In this document: in pieces, positions 35,192 through 48,499 of the stretch
How the letters are laid out: every line of letters begins with the position of its first letter
Numbering within the stretch: position 1 is the first letter of the stretch
Source: Parageobacillus sp. KH3-4
GTDB taxonomy: Bacteria > Bacillota > Bacilli > Bacillales > Anoxybacillaceae
DNA: 64,000 nucleotides
Assembly (NCBI RefSeq): GCF_022846435.1
Contig: NZ_AP025627.1
Coordinates: 3,752,933-3,816,932, forward strand
Direction: 5' to 3'
Notes under the pieces: model-generated
Told to the model about the DNA's origin: nothing
Databases searched by the model: none
Seen by the model: only the letters and a program-made list of their open reading frames with translations
Position numbers and translations under genes: made by a program

Positions 35192-35986
35192 TCATACATA
35201 CACAAGCTTCGTTGCTATTTTCGGGTCGGTATCATATAAATCAAACTGGTCTCCGACCGCCAACCCCCTGTTCGCCAACGTTTGCGCGACAGTCATTCGA
35301 GCCAGTTCCTTTATATTATTGTCTTGACTTAAATGAGCCAAATAAATTCGTTTCGTGCGGTCGCCAATCACATCGGCTAACGCAAGCCCCGCCTCTTCAT
35401 TAGAAACATGGCCAACATCGCTTAAAATGCGGCGCTTGACGTTCCATGGATACCTTCCCATCCGCAGCATTTCCACATCATGGTTGCTTTCAAAAATAAA
35501 TACATCCGCATTTTTAATAATTCCTTTCATCCGATCGCTCACATAGCCTGTATCGGTAATGAGCGCGAGCTTCTTTCCTTCGTGATGAAAGACAAAAAAC
35601 ATCGGCTCTGCCGCATCGTGTGAGACACCGAACGATTCTACCTCGAGATCGCCAAAAGAACGCACTTTGCCTAACGGAAAAATAAACTTTTGTTCGGTGG
35701 GAATATCGCCAATTAGCCCTTCCATCGCCTTCCATGTTTTTTCATTCGCGTAAATAGGCAGTTGATATTTCCGGGCAATGACCCCTAATCCTTTAATATG
35801 ATCGCTATGTTCATGCGTTACTAAAATGGCCGTCAATTGGCGCAAATCGCGATCAATTTGCCCGAATAATTGCTCTAATTGCTTTCCGCTCAATCCCGCA
35901 TCGACAAGCAGCCGATGTTGGTCCGTTTCTATATAAAAAGCGTTTCCCGTACTACCACTTGCTAAAACACTAAACTTCATCCCCAT
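35192..35986 (-). CDS. walJ: Metallo-beta-lactamase-fold exonuclease WalJ (YycJ)
   Basis: Cytoplasmic MBL-fold protein of 264 residues. The metal-binding motif is [10 protein letters not shown] near 60-69, with further ligand His and Asp residues in VSHDAAE, DTGY, and AHLSQDN. YycJ-family proteins are 5'-3' exonucleases linked to mismatch repair and the coordination of cell division with replication. The ATG at 35986 follows GGAG by 8 bases and gives [17 protein letters not shown]. It is the last gene of the walRKHIJ cluster, following walI by only a few bases. Confidence 0.92.
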   Translation of the reverse strand: MGMKFSVLASGSTGNAFYIETDQHRLLVDAGLSGKQLEQLFGQIDRDLRQLTAILVTHEHSDHIKGLGVIARKYQLPIYANEKTWKAMEGLIGDIPTEQKFIFPLGKVRSFGDLEVESFGVSHDAAEPMFFVFHHEGKKLALITDTGYVSDRMKGIIKNADVFIFESNHDVEMLRMGRYPWNVKRRILSDVGHVSNEEAGLALADVIGDRTKRIYLAHLSQDNNIKELARMTVAQTLANRGLAVGDQFDLYDTDPKIATKLVYV

Positions 35987-35991
35987 TTTTC

Positions 35992-36774
35992 TCACTCCAA
36001 AATTTTCCCTTCATCATTAATGACTTGCCCTTCAAACGCATTAACAAAATAGTCTTCTTTTCCATTAATGACGATATGCCACGTTGGCGTCAATACTTGG
36101 GAAGCGGTGAACTGAACAAGGCCGTAATATCCCAGTTCCACTGATGTGACGCTGTCCCCGGGCTGTAAATACCCTTTTTTGTATAATGTTTCAATCGCCT
36201 TAATCGCTGGAACGATGTCTTGTTTTCTTTCATATTTCTGTAAATCGTCTAACATCGTTTGTTCGTATGATACCGCTTCACTTTTTTCATTTAAATGTAT
36301 CAACAGCTTGCTGCTTTCATTGTTGTAAATGACTTTTCCGCCGTACGTTTGATAGCAAACGACCGTATTTGACTTTTCGTCGAACGACCAAAATGTGTAT
36401 TTTTTTCCGTCAATAATATGCCGCTGCAAAAATTCTTGAAGCCGATACGGATCTTTAAAATTTAGCGATATCGGATGAATAAACGTTCCTTTCAAAACGG
36501 TTTTATCGTTTACCGTTACTTTTTGTCCGGATAATTTTTTTATTTCTTCGTCGGTAAACTTTTTGCTTTCTCCGCTGACATAGGTGGCTTTCGTTATTTC
36601 TTTTGGCAGCTCTACATAAGTGATGCCGTTTGCCTCTAATTGTTCTTCGATCGTCGTTTCCAAAATAACATCGAGTTGGCTGCTATTTCGCTTTTCCATA
36701 AACTGATATCCTAAAAAACAGTCGAGGATAAGGAACGTAATAATAAAAATCGTTTTTGTTTTACTCCAATCCAT
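35992..36774 (-). CDS. walI: Two-component system regulator WalI (YycI)
   Basis: Single-pass membrane protein of 260 residues with an N-terminal helix (about 8-25, [18 protein letters not shown]) and a large extracytoplasmic domain. In B. subtilis WalI and WalH bind the WalK sensor in the membrane and restrain its activity. It overlaps walH by 14 bases and precedes walJ closely, so the genes are co-translated. The C-terminal [17 protein letters not shown] resembles a PepSY-like strand pattern also seen in WalH. Confidence 0.92.
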   Translation of the reverse strand: MDWSKTKTIFIITFLILDCFLGYQFMEKRNSSQLDVILETTIEEQLEANGITYVELPKEITKATYVSGESKKFTDEEIKKLSGQKVTVNDKTVLKGTFIHPISLNFKDPYRLQEFLQRHIIDGKKYTFWSFDEKSNTVVCYQTYGGKVIYNNESSKLLIHLNEKSEAVSYEQTMLDDLQKYERKQDIVPAIKAIETLYKKGYLQPGDSVTSVELGYYGLVQFTASQVLTPTWHIVINGKEDYFVNAFEGQVINDEGKILE

Positions 36775-38098
36775 TTACGTTCCCTCCTCTTTTCTCCGCC
36801 TCCTGCTTGTCTAGCGGCACCTTTTTCCACGTTTGATCATACAAGTAAAACCATGCTGGCTCTAAAATAATCATTTTTTCCCGTTCTGGATCTTTTATCA
36901 GTTCATACCCCACCGCAATATCTTTTATTAACTCTTTTTTCATCCCCTTCATTTTTTCCAATTTTTTAATCACTTCATGGCCGGACAATAACGTTCTTGG
37001 CACATTCACACGGTCAGCAATTTCCAAGCGAAATAAAGGGCGCTGATATTTCACAAGATCGCTGCTTCCCCATGTTTGTACTATTTCAGACATACCATAT
37101 TCATTAAACACGGGGTGATTGTTCACCATCAGACGAAACACGACTTTCCGCTCTTCCTCATTCCACTTAGAAAAGTGGTACATATCGGTCCAGCCACCAT
37201 GTTCATTGACAAAGTCGATGCTCTTTTGAATTAAATTATCGTCTTCTTGATCCTCGTTGCGGTTCGCCGTTCGCGCCGCCGGGTTCACATATAACAATAG
37301 CCGCTGTAAAAAATCGACGTCCATCAATCGCGATCCATCCGTATATTCCTCGCCAAATGTAATCAAATCTTTTTTCACAAAACTAGGATCGCTAAACAAT
37401 GCCTCTTTAAATTTATCTGGATCAAGCTCGTCCGTATAATATTGCAGCCGGCTCATCGTAACCCTTTTTTCCGGCAAAAAAATTTGCTTTGTTTCATTAA
37501 TAACATAAGGAAAATAACGCGGATATTTTTCCAACTCCCTGCTCAATTTGTTAATTTCGGAAAGCGATACATCAGTGGCAATCGCTTTATATACTTTTTG
37601 TTTTTCCGTAAAAATAAAATAAACGGGAAGTTCGTCCTTGCTCCCTAACGGAATAATAATACGGTCAAAACTAATATCCTTTACCCCTTTATCTTCAATT
37701 TGAAAAATAGAACGATAAACGTCAATTGGAATGCTGTCTGGATAGACAAGCTCTAGTCTCTCTTTTTCGTGCAAAAACGATAAAAATTTTCCTCTCGGGA
37801 TCGTATCGGAAATATTTTCGAAATCATCAATGCTCCATTTTTTTATTTCTTTTAAAATTTGGTTTACTTCCTCCTCATCCACAATTCCATAATGCGCACT
37901 GTTTTTATGAAACAACAGCTGCGAAGGTTGAACAATCATCGCCGTATCTACTTGCGTGTTGCTGACGGAAACGTGCCGGATATACTCGTCATTTTGCAAA
38001 ATGTCGTATTTTGGATGGTATGTCCATAACCCAAACGTTAAAACAATGCTCACTAAGACCAACAATGTCAACACGACTGTTTTCACCGCTTCATACAT
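36761..38098 (-). CDS. walH: Two-component system regulator WalH (YycH)
   Basis: Membrane-anchored regulator of WalK, 445 residues. One N-terminal helix (about 5-27, KTVVLTLLVLVSIVLTFGLW) is followed by an extracytoplasmic multi-domain part. I place the start at the ATG 38098, which overlaps the walK stop by 8 bases and has AAAGGA upstream; longer in-frame starts would lie deep inside walK. In B. subtilis WalH and WalI form a complex that keeps WalK in check, and this pairing is conserved here. Confidence 0.92.
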   Translation of the reverse strand: MYEAVKTVVLTLLVLVSIVLTFGLWTYHPKYDILQNDEYIRHVSVSNTQVDTAMIVQPSQLLFHKNSAHYGIVDEEEVNQILKEIKKWSIDDFENISDTIPRGKFLSFLHEKERLELVYPDSIPIDVYRSIFQIEDKGVKDISFDRIIIPLGSKDELPVYFIFTEKQKVYKAIATDVSLSEINKLSRELEKYPRYFPYVINETKQIFLPEKRVTMSRLQYYTDELDPDKFKEALFSDPSFVKKDLITFGEEYTDGSRLMDVDFLQRLLLYVNPAARTANRNEDQEDDNLIQKSIDFVNEHGGWTDMYHFSKWNEEERKVVFRLMVNNHPVFNEYGMSEIVQTWGSSDLVKYQRPLFRLEIADRVNVPRTLLSGHEVIKKLEKMKGMKKELIKDIAVGYELIKDPEREKMIILEPAWFYLYDQTWKKVPLDKQEAEKRGGNVNGLE

Positions 38099-39920
38099 CG
38101 TACCATTCATCCTTTTGATCTCGTTCCAACGGTAAAGTAAAGAAAATCGTCGTTCCTTTATGCTCTTTACTTTCCGCCCAAATCGTTCCCCCATGAGCGA
38201 CCACCACTTCTTTCGCAATTGCCAACCCTAGCCCTGTGCCGCCGAGTTTGCGTGATCTTGCTTTATCAACACGATAAAACCGTTCAAACACTTTTGCGAG
38301 ATCCGCCTTAGGAATCCCCACTCCTTCATCGCTGACGCTGACAATAATTTCATCAGCAAGCTCCCTAACACGAAACGTAATTTTTCCGCCTTGTGGAGAA
38401 TATTTGATGGCGTTGGAAATAATATTATCTAATACTTGCGTAATTTTATCTTCATCGATTTCAATAAAGATCGCTTCTTTTGGGATTTTGCGCACAAATG
38501 TAATATTTTCGCTTTTTGTCAACTCAAAACGATCAATTACTTTATGAAAGTACTCCGAAAAATTTACCCATGATTTATTTAGCTTGTAATCTTTACTGTC
38601 CAGTTTAGAAAGCTGTAATAAGTCATTGACTAAGCGAATCATTCGTTCTGTTTCTGTTTGCACTACTTCGATAAATCGTGGAGCGATTGCTTTATCTTGC
38701 CAAGCCCCTTCCGCGAGTGCTTCCAAATAACTTTTCATTGTCGTTAACGGAGTGCGAAGCTCATGTGAAACATTCGCAACAAATTCTCTCCGTTCGCGGT
38801 CGATTTTTTCTTGCTCCGTAATATCATGCAATACGACAATCAATCCGTTAATAAATCCCGTTTCTTTTTGAATCACGGAAAGCGATGCACGCAAAATATA
38901 TAGCTCCTCATCCGTGCTAAAATCTAAAATGAGCGAATCCCGCTCCTCCAATAACGTTTCAAATGTATATTGATCACCGATTCCAAGCACATCGATAATC
39001 GAACTCGACAGCACTGTTTCACGTGAAACATTCAAAATGTTCAAGGCGGCATCGTTAATCAGTATGATTCTGCCGCGGCGGTCCGTGGCAATCACTCCGT
39101 CCGTCATATGCGTTAACACGGATTCAAGCTTACGCCGTTCCCCTTCTGTCGTCGCTTGGGCTTCTTGCAGCTTTTTCGTTAAATTGTTAAACGTCATCGC
39201 CAATTGCCCAATTTCATCATAGCCATAAATCTTTACTTTGCGGGAAAAATCTCCTTTTGTCATCGCCAATGCTTGTCTTCGCATGTCTGAAATCGGACGA
39301 GTAATCGTACGTGACAAAAGAATCCCTAATATCGCTGTAATAACGAGGGCAATCCCTGTTCCCGTCGCTAAAATCGTATTAATTTGTTTCATTTGTGAGA
39401 ACACGTTTTCCATCGAAGCGATGACGTAAATAACTCCCTTTATTTCCCCGCTCGACTTAATCGGCGTGGAAGAAATATACATACGGTGCCCTGTTTTCGG
39501 ATCAAGGAGCATTTGATCGACAATTTCTCCGGTCACAAGCGACCGCTTCACATATATTTCAGTCGTTCGCTTCCCGACAATGTTTTGCATGTAAGGGTTG
39601 GAGGTAGCCAATACTTTGCTTTTATTATCGATGACGCGGACTTCGGAAATGTCTTGGGAAACAAAATCATGAAGGAGGGAGCGGATATCTTCTTCCAACG
39701 TCGGACTTTTCGAATCCCTTTCTTGATTCATCGCTTGTTCCACGTTATACGCTAACAACGTCACCCGTTCATTCAGCGAGTTTTTAAAATTTTGCACTAA
39801 CTCTGTTTCCAGCTTTCTCACAAAATAGACGCCGATGATTTGCATTGCCACGAGAATAAGCAAAACGTATATAGCGACAAATTTGAAGTGAATCGAACGA
39901 AATGGACCTACTTTTTTCAT
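38091..39920 (-). CDS. walK: Sensor histidine kinase WalK (YycG)
   Basis: Essential sensor kinase controlling cell-wall metabolism, 609 residues. Order: membrane helix 1 (about 13-33), extracellular PAS-like domain (about 37-180), membrane helix 2 (about 183-203), HAMP (204-256), cytoplasmic PAS (about 262-370), HisKA with phospho-His386 in VANVSHELRTP, and HATPase_c with NAIKYSP (N box) and GTGLGLAI (G2 box). The PAS contains the codons for NVSRET near 297-302, which are a perfect parS site. It is preceded by walR with a 9-base gap. Confidence 0.96.
   Translation of the reverse strand: MKKVGPFRSIHFKFVAIYVLLILVAMQIIGVYFVRKLETELVQNFKNSLNERVTLLAYNVEQAMNQERDSKSPTLEEDIRSLLHDFVSQDISEVRVIDNKSKVLATSNPYMQNIVGKRTTEIYVKRSLVTGEIVDQMLLDPKTGHRMYISSTPIKSSGEIKGVIYVIASMENVFSQMKQINTILATGTGIALVITAILGILLSRTITRPISDMRRQALAMTKGDFSRKVKIYGYDEIGQLAMTFNNLTKKLQEAQATTEGERRKLESVLTHMTDGVIATDRRGRIILINDAALNILNVSRETVLSSSIIDVLGIGDQYTFETLLEERDSLILDFSTDEELYILRASLSVIQKETGFINGLIVVLHDITEQEKIDRERREFVANVSHELRTPLTTMKSYLEALAEGAWQDKAIAPRFIEVVQTETERMIRLVNDLLQLSKLDSKDYKLNKSWVNFSEYFHKVIDRFELTKSENITFVRKIPKEAIFIEIDEDKITQVLDNIISNAIKYSPQGGKITFRVRELADEIIVSVSDEGVGIPKADLAKVFERFYRVDKARSRKLGGTGLGLAIAKEVVVAHGGTIWAESKEHKGTTIFFTLPLERDQKDEWYDV
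39015..39030. other. parS: parS site inside walK
   Basis: TGTTTCACGTGAAACA is a perfect 16-bp palindrome matching the Bacillus parS consensus bound by ParB/Spo0J. It lies within the PAS-domain codons of walK (NVSRET). B. subtilis has a parS site in the same gene (yycG), so the position is conserved. Confidence 0.93.
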
Positions 39921-39929
39921 GTGCCTTCG

Positions 39930-40640
39930 TTACTCCTGTTCTGGGTTGCGCAAATAATATCCGACTCCCCGCCGTGTGACGATCCATGACGGATGCGATG
40001 GATTATCTTCAATTTTTTCGCGAAGCCGGCGCACCGTCACATCCACAGTGCGAACGTCGCCATAATAATCGTATCCCCATACCGTTTGCAACAGGTGCTC
40101 CCTTGTCATCACTTGTCCGATATGCTTCGCCAAATAATGAAGCAATTCAAACTCGCGATGCGTCAATTCAATCGTTTCTCCGCGCTTTGAAACGATGTAT
40201 GCATCAGGACGAATGACAAGAGAACCAATGATAATTTCATTCGTATCGTTCGTTTCTTCTTGGGCAACGGTTTGCGAATGGCGGCGCAAATTCGCTCTCA
40301 CCCGCGCCAGCAGTTCTCTTGTGCTGAACGGCTTTGTGACATAGTCGTCTGCTCCTAATTCTAAACCGAGCACTTTGTCAATCTCGGAATCTTTCGCTGT
40401 TAACATAATAATCGGCATATCGTATTTTTTCCGGACTTCGCGGCAAACTTCCATTCCATCTTTTTGCGGAAGCATAATATCAAGCAAAATAAGATCCGGC
40501 ATTACTTCCTCCACTTTTTGCAACGCTTCTTCCCCATCATAAGCGCAAATCACTTCATATCCTTCTTTTTGTAAATTAAATTGCAAAATATCTGCAATTG
40601 GCTTTTCGTCGTCAACAACAAGAATTCGTTTTTCCATCAT
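39930..40640 (-). CDS. walR: Response regulator WalR (YycF)
   Basis: Essential OmpR-family response regulator, 236 residues. The receiver domain (1-120) shows acidic D10-D11, phospho-acceptor D54 in [11 protein letters not shown] and the Lys of the KPF motif. The winged-helix DNA-binding domain (about 135-232) ends with [31 protein letters not shown] as expected. The start at ATG 40640 has AAGGA 8 bases upstream. With walK it controls autolysin and cell-wall genes; the downstream genes walH, walI and walJ complete the operon. Confidence 0.96.
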   Translation of the reverse strand: MMEKRILVVDDEKPIADILQFNLQKEGYEVICAYDGEEALQKVEEVMPDLILLDIMLPQKDGMEVCREVRKKYDMPIIMLTAKDSEIDKVLGLELGADDYVTKPFSTRELLARVRANLRRHSQTVAQEETNDTNEIIIGSLVIRPDAYIVSKRGETIELTHREFELLHYLAKHIGQVMTREHLLQTVWGYDYYGDVRTVDVTVRRLREKIEDNPSHPSWIVTRRGVGYYLRNPEQE

Positions 40641-40750
40641 CCTTCACATCCTTCCTTTGCGATGGAATCGAAAATAAGTACATTATTAATTTATCATGTT
40701 ATTAAAATGAATTCACTCATTACCGTTTGCCAATTGGAGGCGAAACAAAA

Positions 40751-40792
40751 AGAAAAGCATAGATACATCGCTGCATCTACGCTTTTATTATA
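40751..40792 (-). terminator. Terminator of purA
   Basis: AAAGCATAGATA (from about 40754) pairs with ATCTACGCTTTT (to 40786) with one mismatch; CTTTTTG follows on the minus strand. It lies just after the purA stop codon. Confidence 0.78.
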
Positions 40793-40807
40793 CTATTCAT
40801 GCATATT

Positions 40808-42206
<1,399 letters not shown>

Positions 42207-42250
42207 TTAAAAAATAAAGTGCCGCTCGAAAAGTCGGCACCTGTCCTTCG

Positions 42251-43615
42251 CTACGCTCCCGGCGGAATTTGTGCATCATCAAAGCGGCGTTCCAAATTGA
42301 CAAACTTATTATATTCTTTAATAAACGCAAGCTGCACTGTCCCAACCGGACCGTTCCGCTGTTTTGCAATAATAATTTCAATAATATTTTTGTTCTCTGA
42401 ATCTTTATTGTAATAGTCGTCACGGTATAAAAACGCAACAATATCGGCATCTTGCTCGATGCTTCCCGATTCGCGGATGTCGGACATCATTGGCCGTTTA
42501 TCTTGGCGCTGCTCGACACTGCGAGAAAGCTGGGATAAAGCGATCACCGGCACTTCTAATTCACGGGCCAACGCTTTTAAAGAACGGGAAATTTCCGAAA
42601 CCTCTTGTTGGCGATTTTCTCTGTTTCTGCCGCTTCCTTGAATGAGCTGCAAATAGTCGATGACGATCATGCCAAGACCTCTTTCCTGCTTTAAACGGCG
42701 GCATTTGGCGCGAATATCGCTGACGCGGATGCTCGGCGTGTCGTCAATATAAATGCCGGCGTTCGATAAGCTTCCCATCGCCATCGTCAGCTTTCCCCAG
42801 TCTTCCGGCGTCAGTCGCCCTGTCCGCAAATTTTGCGCGTTAATGTTTCCTTCCGCGCACAACATTCGCATCACGAGCTGCTGTGCGCTCATTTCCAAAC
42901 TAAAAATCGCGACGTTTTCGTTCGTTTTTGTTGCGACGTTTTGCGCGATGTTTAACGCAAACGCCGTTTTCCCTACGGAAGGGCGCGCGGCGACAATAAT
43001 AAAATCGCTGCGCTGAAACCCTGCTGTCATGCGGTCAAGTTCGGTAAACCCCGTCGGAATCCCCGTCACTTCTCCCTTTCGATTATGAAGCATTTCAATA
43101 TTATCATATGTCTGCACAAGCACATCCTTAATATTTTGAAACGTGCCGGCATGCTTCCGCTGCGAAATTTCCATAATTTTTCTTTCAGCTTCATCTAGCA
43201 AAATGTCTACTTCATCTTCCCTCGTATATCCGTCTTGGGCGATGGAGGTTGCGGTGCGAATCAAACGGCGTAAAATCGATTTTTCTTCGACGATGCGCGC
43301 GTAATACTCGACGTTTGCCGCCGTCGGCACCGCATCGGCCAATTCGCTTAAATATGATACACCGCCAACTTCCTCCAATTGCTGCGTATCAGCAAGCTCC
43401 GCTGTCACTGTTACTAGATCGACCGGCTCTCCTTTATCAGCAACGCGAAGCATCGCGTGAAAAATTTTTTGATGGGAAGCGCGATAAAAATCTTCCGGAA
43501 TCAAAATTTCCGAAGCCAACGTCAAGGCGGAAGGATCAAGAAATACAGCTCCTAGCACAGCCTGTTCCGCCTCGATGCTCTGCGGAGGAATTCGTTCCGA
43601 AAATAGATCGTTCAT
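42251..43615 (-). CDS. dnaC: Replicative DNA helicase (DnaB type, Bacillus DnaC)
   Basis: Hexameric 5'-3' helicase at the replication fork, 454 residues. The N-terminal DnaB domain (about 8-110) interacts with primase; the C-terminal RecA-like domain has Walker A ARPSVGKTAFAL near 205-216, and the Walker B segment GMIVIDYLQLI near 310-320. GGTGGTG stands 7 bases before the ATG. There is no intein. It follows rplI with a strong hairpin between, so it is largely in a separate unit, in the gene order seen in B. subtilis. Confidence 0.97.
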   Translation of the reverse strand: MNDLFSERIPPQSIEAEQAVLGAVFLDPSALTLASEILIPEDFYRASHQKIFHAMLRVADKGEPVDLVTVTAELADTQQLEEVGGVSYLSELADAVPTAANVEYYARIVEEKSILRRLIRTATSIAQDGYTREDEVDILLDEAERKIMEISQRKHAGTFQNIKDVLVQTYDNIEMLHNRKGEVTGIPTGFTELDRMTAGFQRSDFIIVAARPSVGKTAFALNIAQNVATKTNENVAIFSLEMSAQQLVMRMLCAEGNINAQNLRTGRLTPEDWGKLTMAMGSLSNAGIYIDDTPSIRVSDIRAKCRRLKQERGLGMIVIDYLQLIQGSGRNRENRQQEVSEISRSLKALARELEVPVIALSQLSRSVEQRQDKRPMMSDIRESGSIEQDADIVAFLYRDDYYNKDSENKNIIEIIIAKQRNGPVGTVQLAFIKEYNKFVNLERRFDDAQIPPGA

Positions 43616-43664
43616 GTTATTTCACCACCTTTTTCCCCCGTCTTCTCTTTTCATGTCATAAGAA

Positions 43665-43712
43665 AAATGTGATTATATGAGGGAACCCGCCCTCATAAAA
43701 TCACATTTTATT
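43665..43712 (-). terminator. Long hairpin terminator between rplI and dnaC
   Basis: AAAATGTGATT ... TATGAGGG pairs with CCCTCATA ... AATCACATTTT over about 19 bp with small internal bulges; on the minus strand ATTTTTCTT follows. Confidence 0.82.
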
Positions 43713-43762
43713 CTCATGTTACCGATATTACCGCTTTATCGTGATGGGGAAACAAATATTTT

Positions 43763-46182
<2,420 letters not shown>

Positions 46183-46199
46183 CCAAGTCAGCTCCTACA

Positions 46200-46249
46200 T
46201 AGAAATAATCCAATAAAATAATCAATAGAAATAACCCAATAAAATAATC
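46200..46249 (-). repeat. Tandem 24-bp repeat between yybS and gdpP
   Basis: Two 24-base copies (46200-46223 and 46226-46249) beginning TAGAAATAA and ending CAATAAAATAATC differ at one position (T to C) and are separated by two bases. They fill the short gap between yybS and gdpP and probably reflect a local duplication. Confidence 0.9.
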
Positions 46250-46265
46250 TACCTTATTGCGATGA

Positions 46266-47192
46266 TCATATGCGTTTTCGCAACTCAAACCCTAAATCAA
46301 TTATACCTAATATCGCGATAAGATAAAGTAGAAAAGGAAGGAACAAGCATAGTATTGTGCCACCGATCACAACGCCTTTCGACACGTTTTTTTTATTGGC
46401 AACATAATGTAAAAAGGAAAATCCTTGAACGATAAAAAGCAGCTGTAATAAATAATATATGTTGAAAACGGCGAGGTAGGCAAACGTTCCTTTTTCCAAC
46501 GGAAACAATGAAACAACAAGCACAAGCAAATAGTACCATAATAAGCTTTTTGGCAACGTAAAATCACGAAACGGCGGCCATGCGCCAATCGGCAGCTTTA
46601 ATCGTTTTAAAATTGGCACAGATACAGCCATCGTTACATATGCGAGCAAAAAAGCAGCAAGGACAAACAATGTCGGGGTTATGTACTTTACAAGTTCCAA
46701 TCCTTGCTCAAGTTGTTCCTGCAATTGCTTCGGCGTCTCTTGCCCCATTCCTTTCATGATTTGCATCGCTGTTTGAAAAGAATCGTGAAACACCGAAAAT
46801 GATTCTTGAATGATGTCCATTTCAAAAAATTTGATGGAAATGACGTAATCGATGATCATGTTAATCAGAAACACGAACGCGCCGGCTAATAAAATTACAT
46901 AACGGCTTTTATTTTTTCTAAGCAACGCTCCAATGGTAATCCCCGCCGTGCCGAACATTAACGCGACAGGCAATGAAAACATGGAACCGATCAGCATAGA
47001 AACAATAAGCGAGGCAACAAGCAAAAAAAGCGCATATGTGTAACCGTGCCTCATCGTAAAAATGATAAACGGCAGCGACAAAAAAAATGCAGCAATCATC
47101 CCTAATAATGGTATGTACAGAGAAATTAAAAATAAAACGGCAAACAGCGCGAGCTGAACCGCTGCCTCCGTGATTGTACGCGCCCCTCTCAA
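46266..47192 (-). CDS. yybS: YybS-family membrane protein (DUF2232)
   Basis: Integral membrane protein of 308 residues with about eight helices. DUF2232/YybS proteins resemble small-molecule transporter membrane subunits, but their role is unknown. I place the start at TTG 47192, 8 bases after AAGGAGG, giving MRGARTITEAAVQLALF like B. subtilis YybS; an in-frame GTG at 47225 would read through this ribosome binding site. The gene is between gdpP and rpsR as in other Bacillaceae, and preceded by the terminator of the rpsF-ssb-rpsR operon. Confidence 0.88.
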   Translation of the reverse strand: MRGARTITEAAVQLALFAVLFLISLYIPLLGMIAAFFLSLPFIIFTMRHGYTYALFLLVASLIVSMLIGSMFSLPVALMFGTAGITIGALLRKNKSRYVILLAGAFVFLINMIIDYVISIKFFEMDIIQESFSVFHDSFQTAMQIMKGMGQETPKQLQEQLEQGLELVKYITPTLFVLAAFLLAYVTMAVSVPILKRLKLPIGAWPPFRDFTLPKSLLWYYLLVLVVSLFPLEKGTFAYLAVFNIYYLLQLLFIVQGFSFLHYVANKKNVSKGVVIGGTILCLFLPFLLYLIAILGIIDLGFELRKRI

Positions 47193-47248
47193 TTTACCAG
47201 CCTCCTTCTTTACCTGATCGCACACTTAAGGAAAAGGCAACACATATA

Positions 47249-47286
47249 GAAAAAGCAGTAAGGATTCCCCCTTACTGCTTTTTCTA
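47249..47286 (-). terminator. Terminator of the rpsF-ssb-rpsR operon
   Basis: AAAAAGCAGTAAGG pairs with CCTTACTGCTTTTT, a stem of about 13 bp with a T tract (TTTTTC), directly after rpsR on the minus strand. Confidence 0.88.
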
Positions 47287-47288
47287 TT

Positions 47289-47579
<291 letters not shown>

Positions 47580-47582
47580 TCA

Positions 47583-48077
47583 TTAAAACGGCAAATCATC
47601 GTCTGAAATATCGATCGGTTGTCCATCGTTTGCAAAAGGATCTTCATCTATGCGACTAAAATCATTTTCATTTGTGTTGCGATGGTTCTGATTTTGTCCA
47701 AATGGGAATGGCTCCCCATAATAGCCGCCTGCTGCCATGCCGCGCTGTTCTGTGCTGCTTTTCGGCTCAAGAAATTGGACGCTATCAGCAACCACTTCCG
47801 TCACATACACACGTCTACCATCTTGACCTTCATAGCTGCGGGTTTGCAAACGACCGTCTACTCCGGCTAAACTTCCCTTTTTCAAGAAATTCGCGACATT
47901 TTCCGCTTGGCGTCGCCAAACGACGCAGTTAATAAAATCTGCTTCCCGTTCACCTTGCTGGTTTGTAAACGGGCGATTGACAGCAAGCGTAAACGTAGCA
48001 ACAGCCACCCCACTTGGAGTATAGCGTAATTCCGGATCTCTCGTTAGCCTTCCCACAAGAATTACGCGATTAATCAT
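47583..48077 (-). CDS. ssb: Single-stranded DNA-binding protein
   Basis: SSB of 164 residues: an N-terminal OB-fold (about 1-105, [23 protein letters not shown]), a Gly/Asn/Gln-rich flexible linker (about 112-145), and the acidic tip DISDDDLPF at the C-terminus that recruits replication and repair proteins. The ATG at 48077 follows GAGGTGG by 6 bases. Middle gene of the S6-SSB-S18 operon, in which ssb expression rises with ribosomal protein synthesis and DNA damage in B. subtilis. Confidence 0.97.
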   Translation of the reverse strand: MINRVILVGRLTRDPELRYTPSGVAVATFTLAVNRPFTNQQGEREADFINCVVWRRQAENVANFLKKGSLAGVDGRLQTRSYEGQDGRRVYVTEVVADSVQFLEPKSSTEQRGMAAGGYYGEPFPFGQNQNHRNTNENDFSRIDEDPFANDGQPIDISDDDLPF

Positions 48078-48105
48078 CAGAACCACCTCTTAATTTCAAA
48101 AAAAA

Positions 48106-48393
48106 TTATTCTTCTTCTCTTACGACAATATGACGGATAATATCGTCGTTGATTCGCGCTAAACGGTCAAATTCTTGCACCGCTTTTGGCTCAGACACTA
48201 CATTAATAATCATGTAGTAACCATCGCGGTATTTTTTAATCTCATACGCCAAGCGGCGTTTTCCCCAATCCGTCACGTTTGTAATTTCCGCGCCGTTTTC
48301 TTTTAAAATATTATTGAAACGATCCACTAATGCTTGTCTCGCTTCATCGTCTAAATTTGGGCGGATAATGTACATGATTTCGTATTTTCTCAT
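48106..48393 (-). CDS. rpsF: 30S ribosomal protein S6
   Basis: Ribosomal protein bS6, 95 residues, [21 protein letters not shown]6 and S18 form a pair on the 30S platform and the complex can bind its own mRNA leader. The ATG at 48393 is 6 bases after AGGAGGTG. First gene of rpsF-ssb-rpsR; a near-consensus promoter lies 80-100 bases upstream and the leader carries a candidate S6:S18 binding structure. Confidence 0.97.
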   Translation of the reverse strand: MRKYEIMYIIRPNLDDEARQALVDRFNNILKENGAEITNVTDWGKRRLAYEIKKYRDGYYMIINVVSEPKAVQEFDRLARINDDIIRHIVVREEE

Positions 48394-48402
48394 GTTCGTC
48401 AC

Positions 48403-48462
48403 CTCCTTTTGGTCTAAGCGGCCCTTTCGATTAAGGGCAAGGAGTAAAACAATTACTCACGT
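48403..48462 (-). ncRNA. Candidate ribosomal S6:S18 leader structure
   Basis: On the minus strand the rpsF leader folds as GAGTAA-ttgt-TTTACTC followed by GCCCTT-aatcga-AAGGGC and CGCTTAGACC just before the ribosome binding site. A stem with an adjacent CCG trinucleotide (here GGGCCGC) is the known S6:S18 recognition feature in rpsF leaders. The hairpins are visible; assignment as the autoregulatory leader is inferred from the gene. Confidence 0.45.
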
Positions 48463-48468
48463 TCTTTG

Positions 48469-48497
48469 ATTATATCATGACAAAAAACGATAAGCAA
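48469..48497 (-). promoter_or_regulatory. Sigma-A promoter of the rpsF-ssb-rpsR operon
   Basis: TTGCTT (48492-48497) and TATAAT (48469-48474) are 17 bases apart on the minus strand, with TGA just before the -10 box. Transcription would start near 48462, giving a leader of about 70 bases. Confidence 0.75.
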
Positions 48498-48499
48498 TA

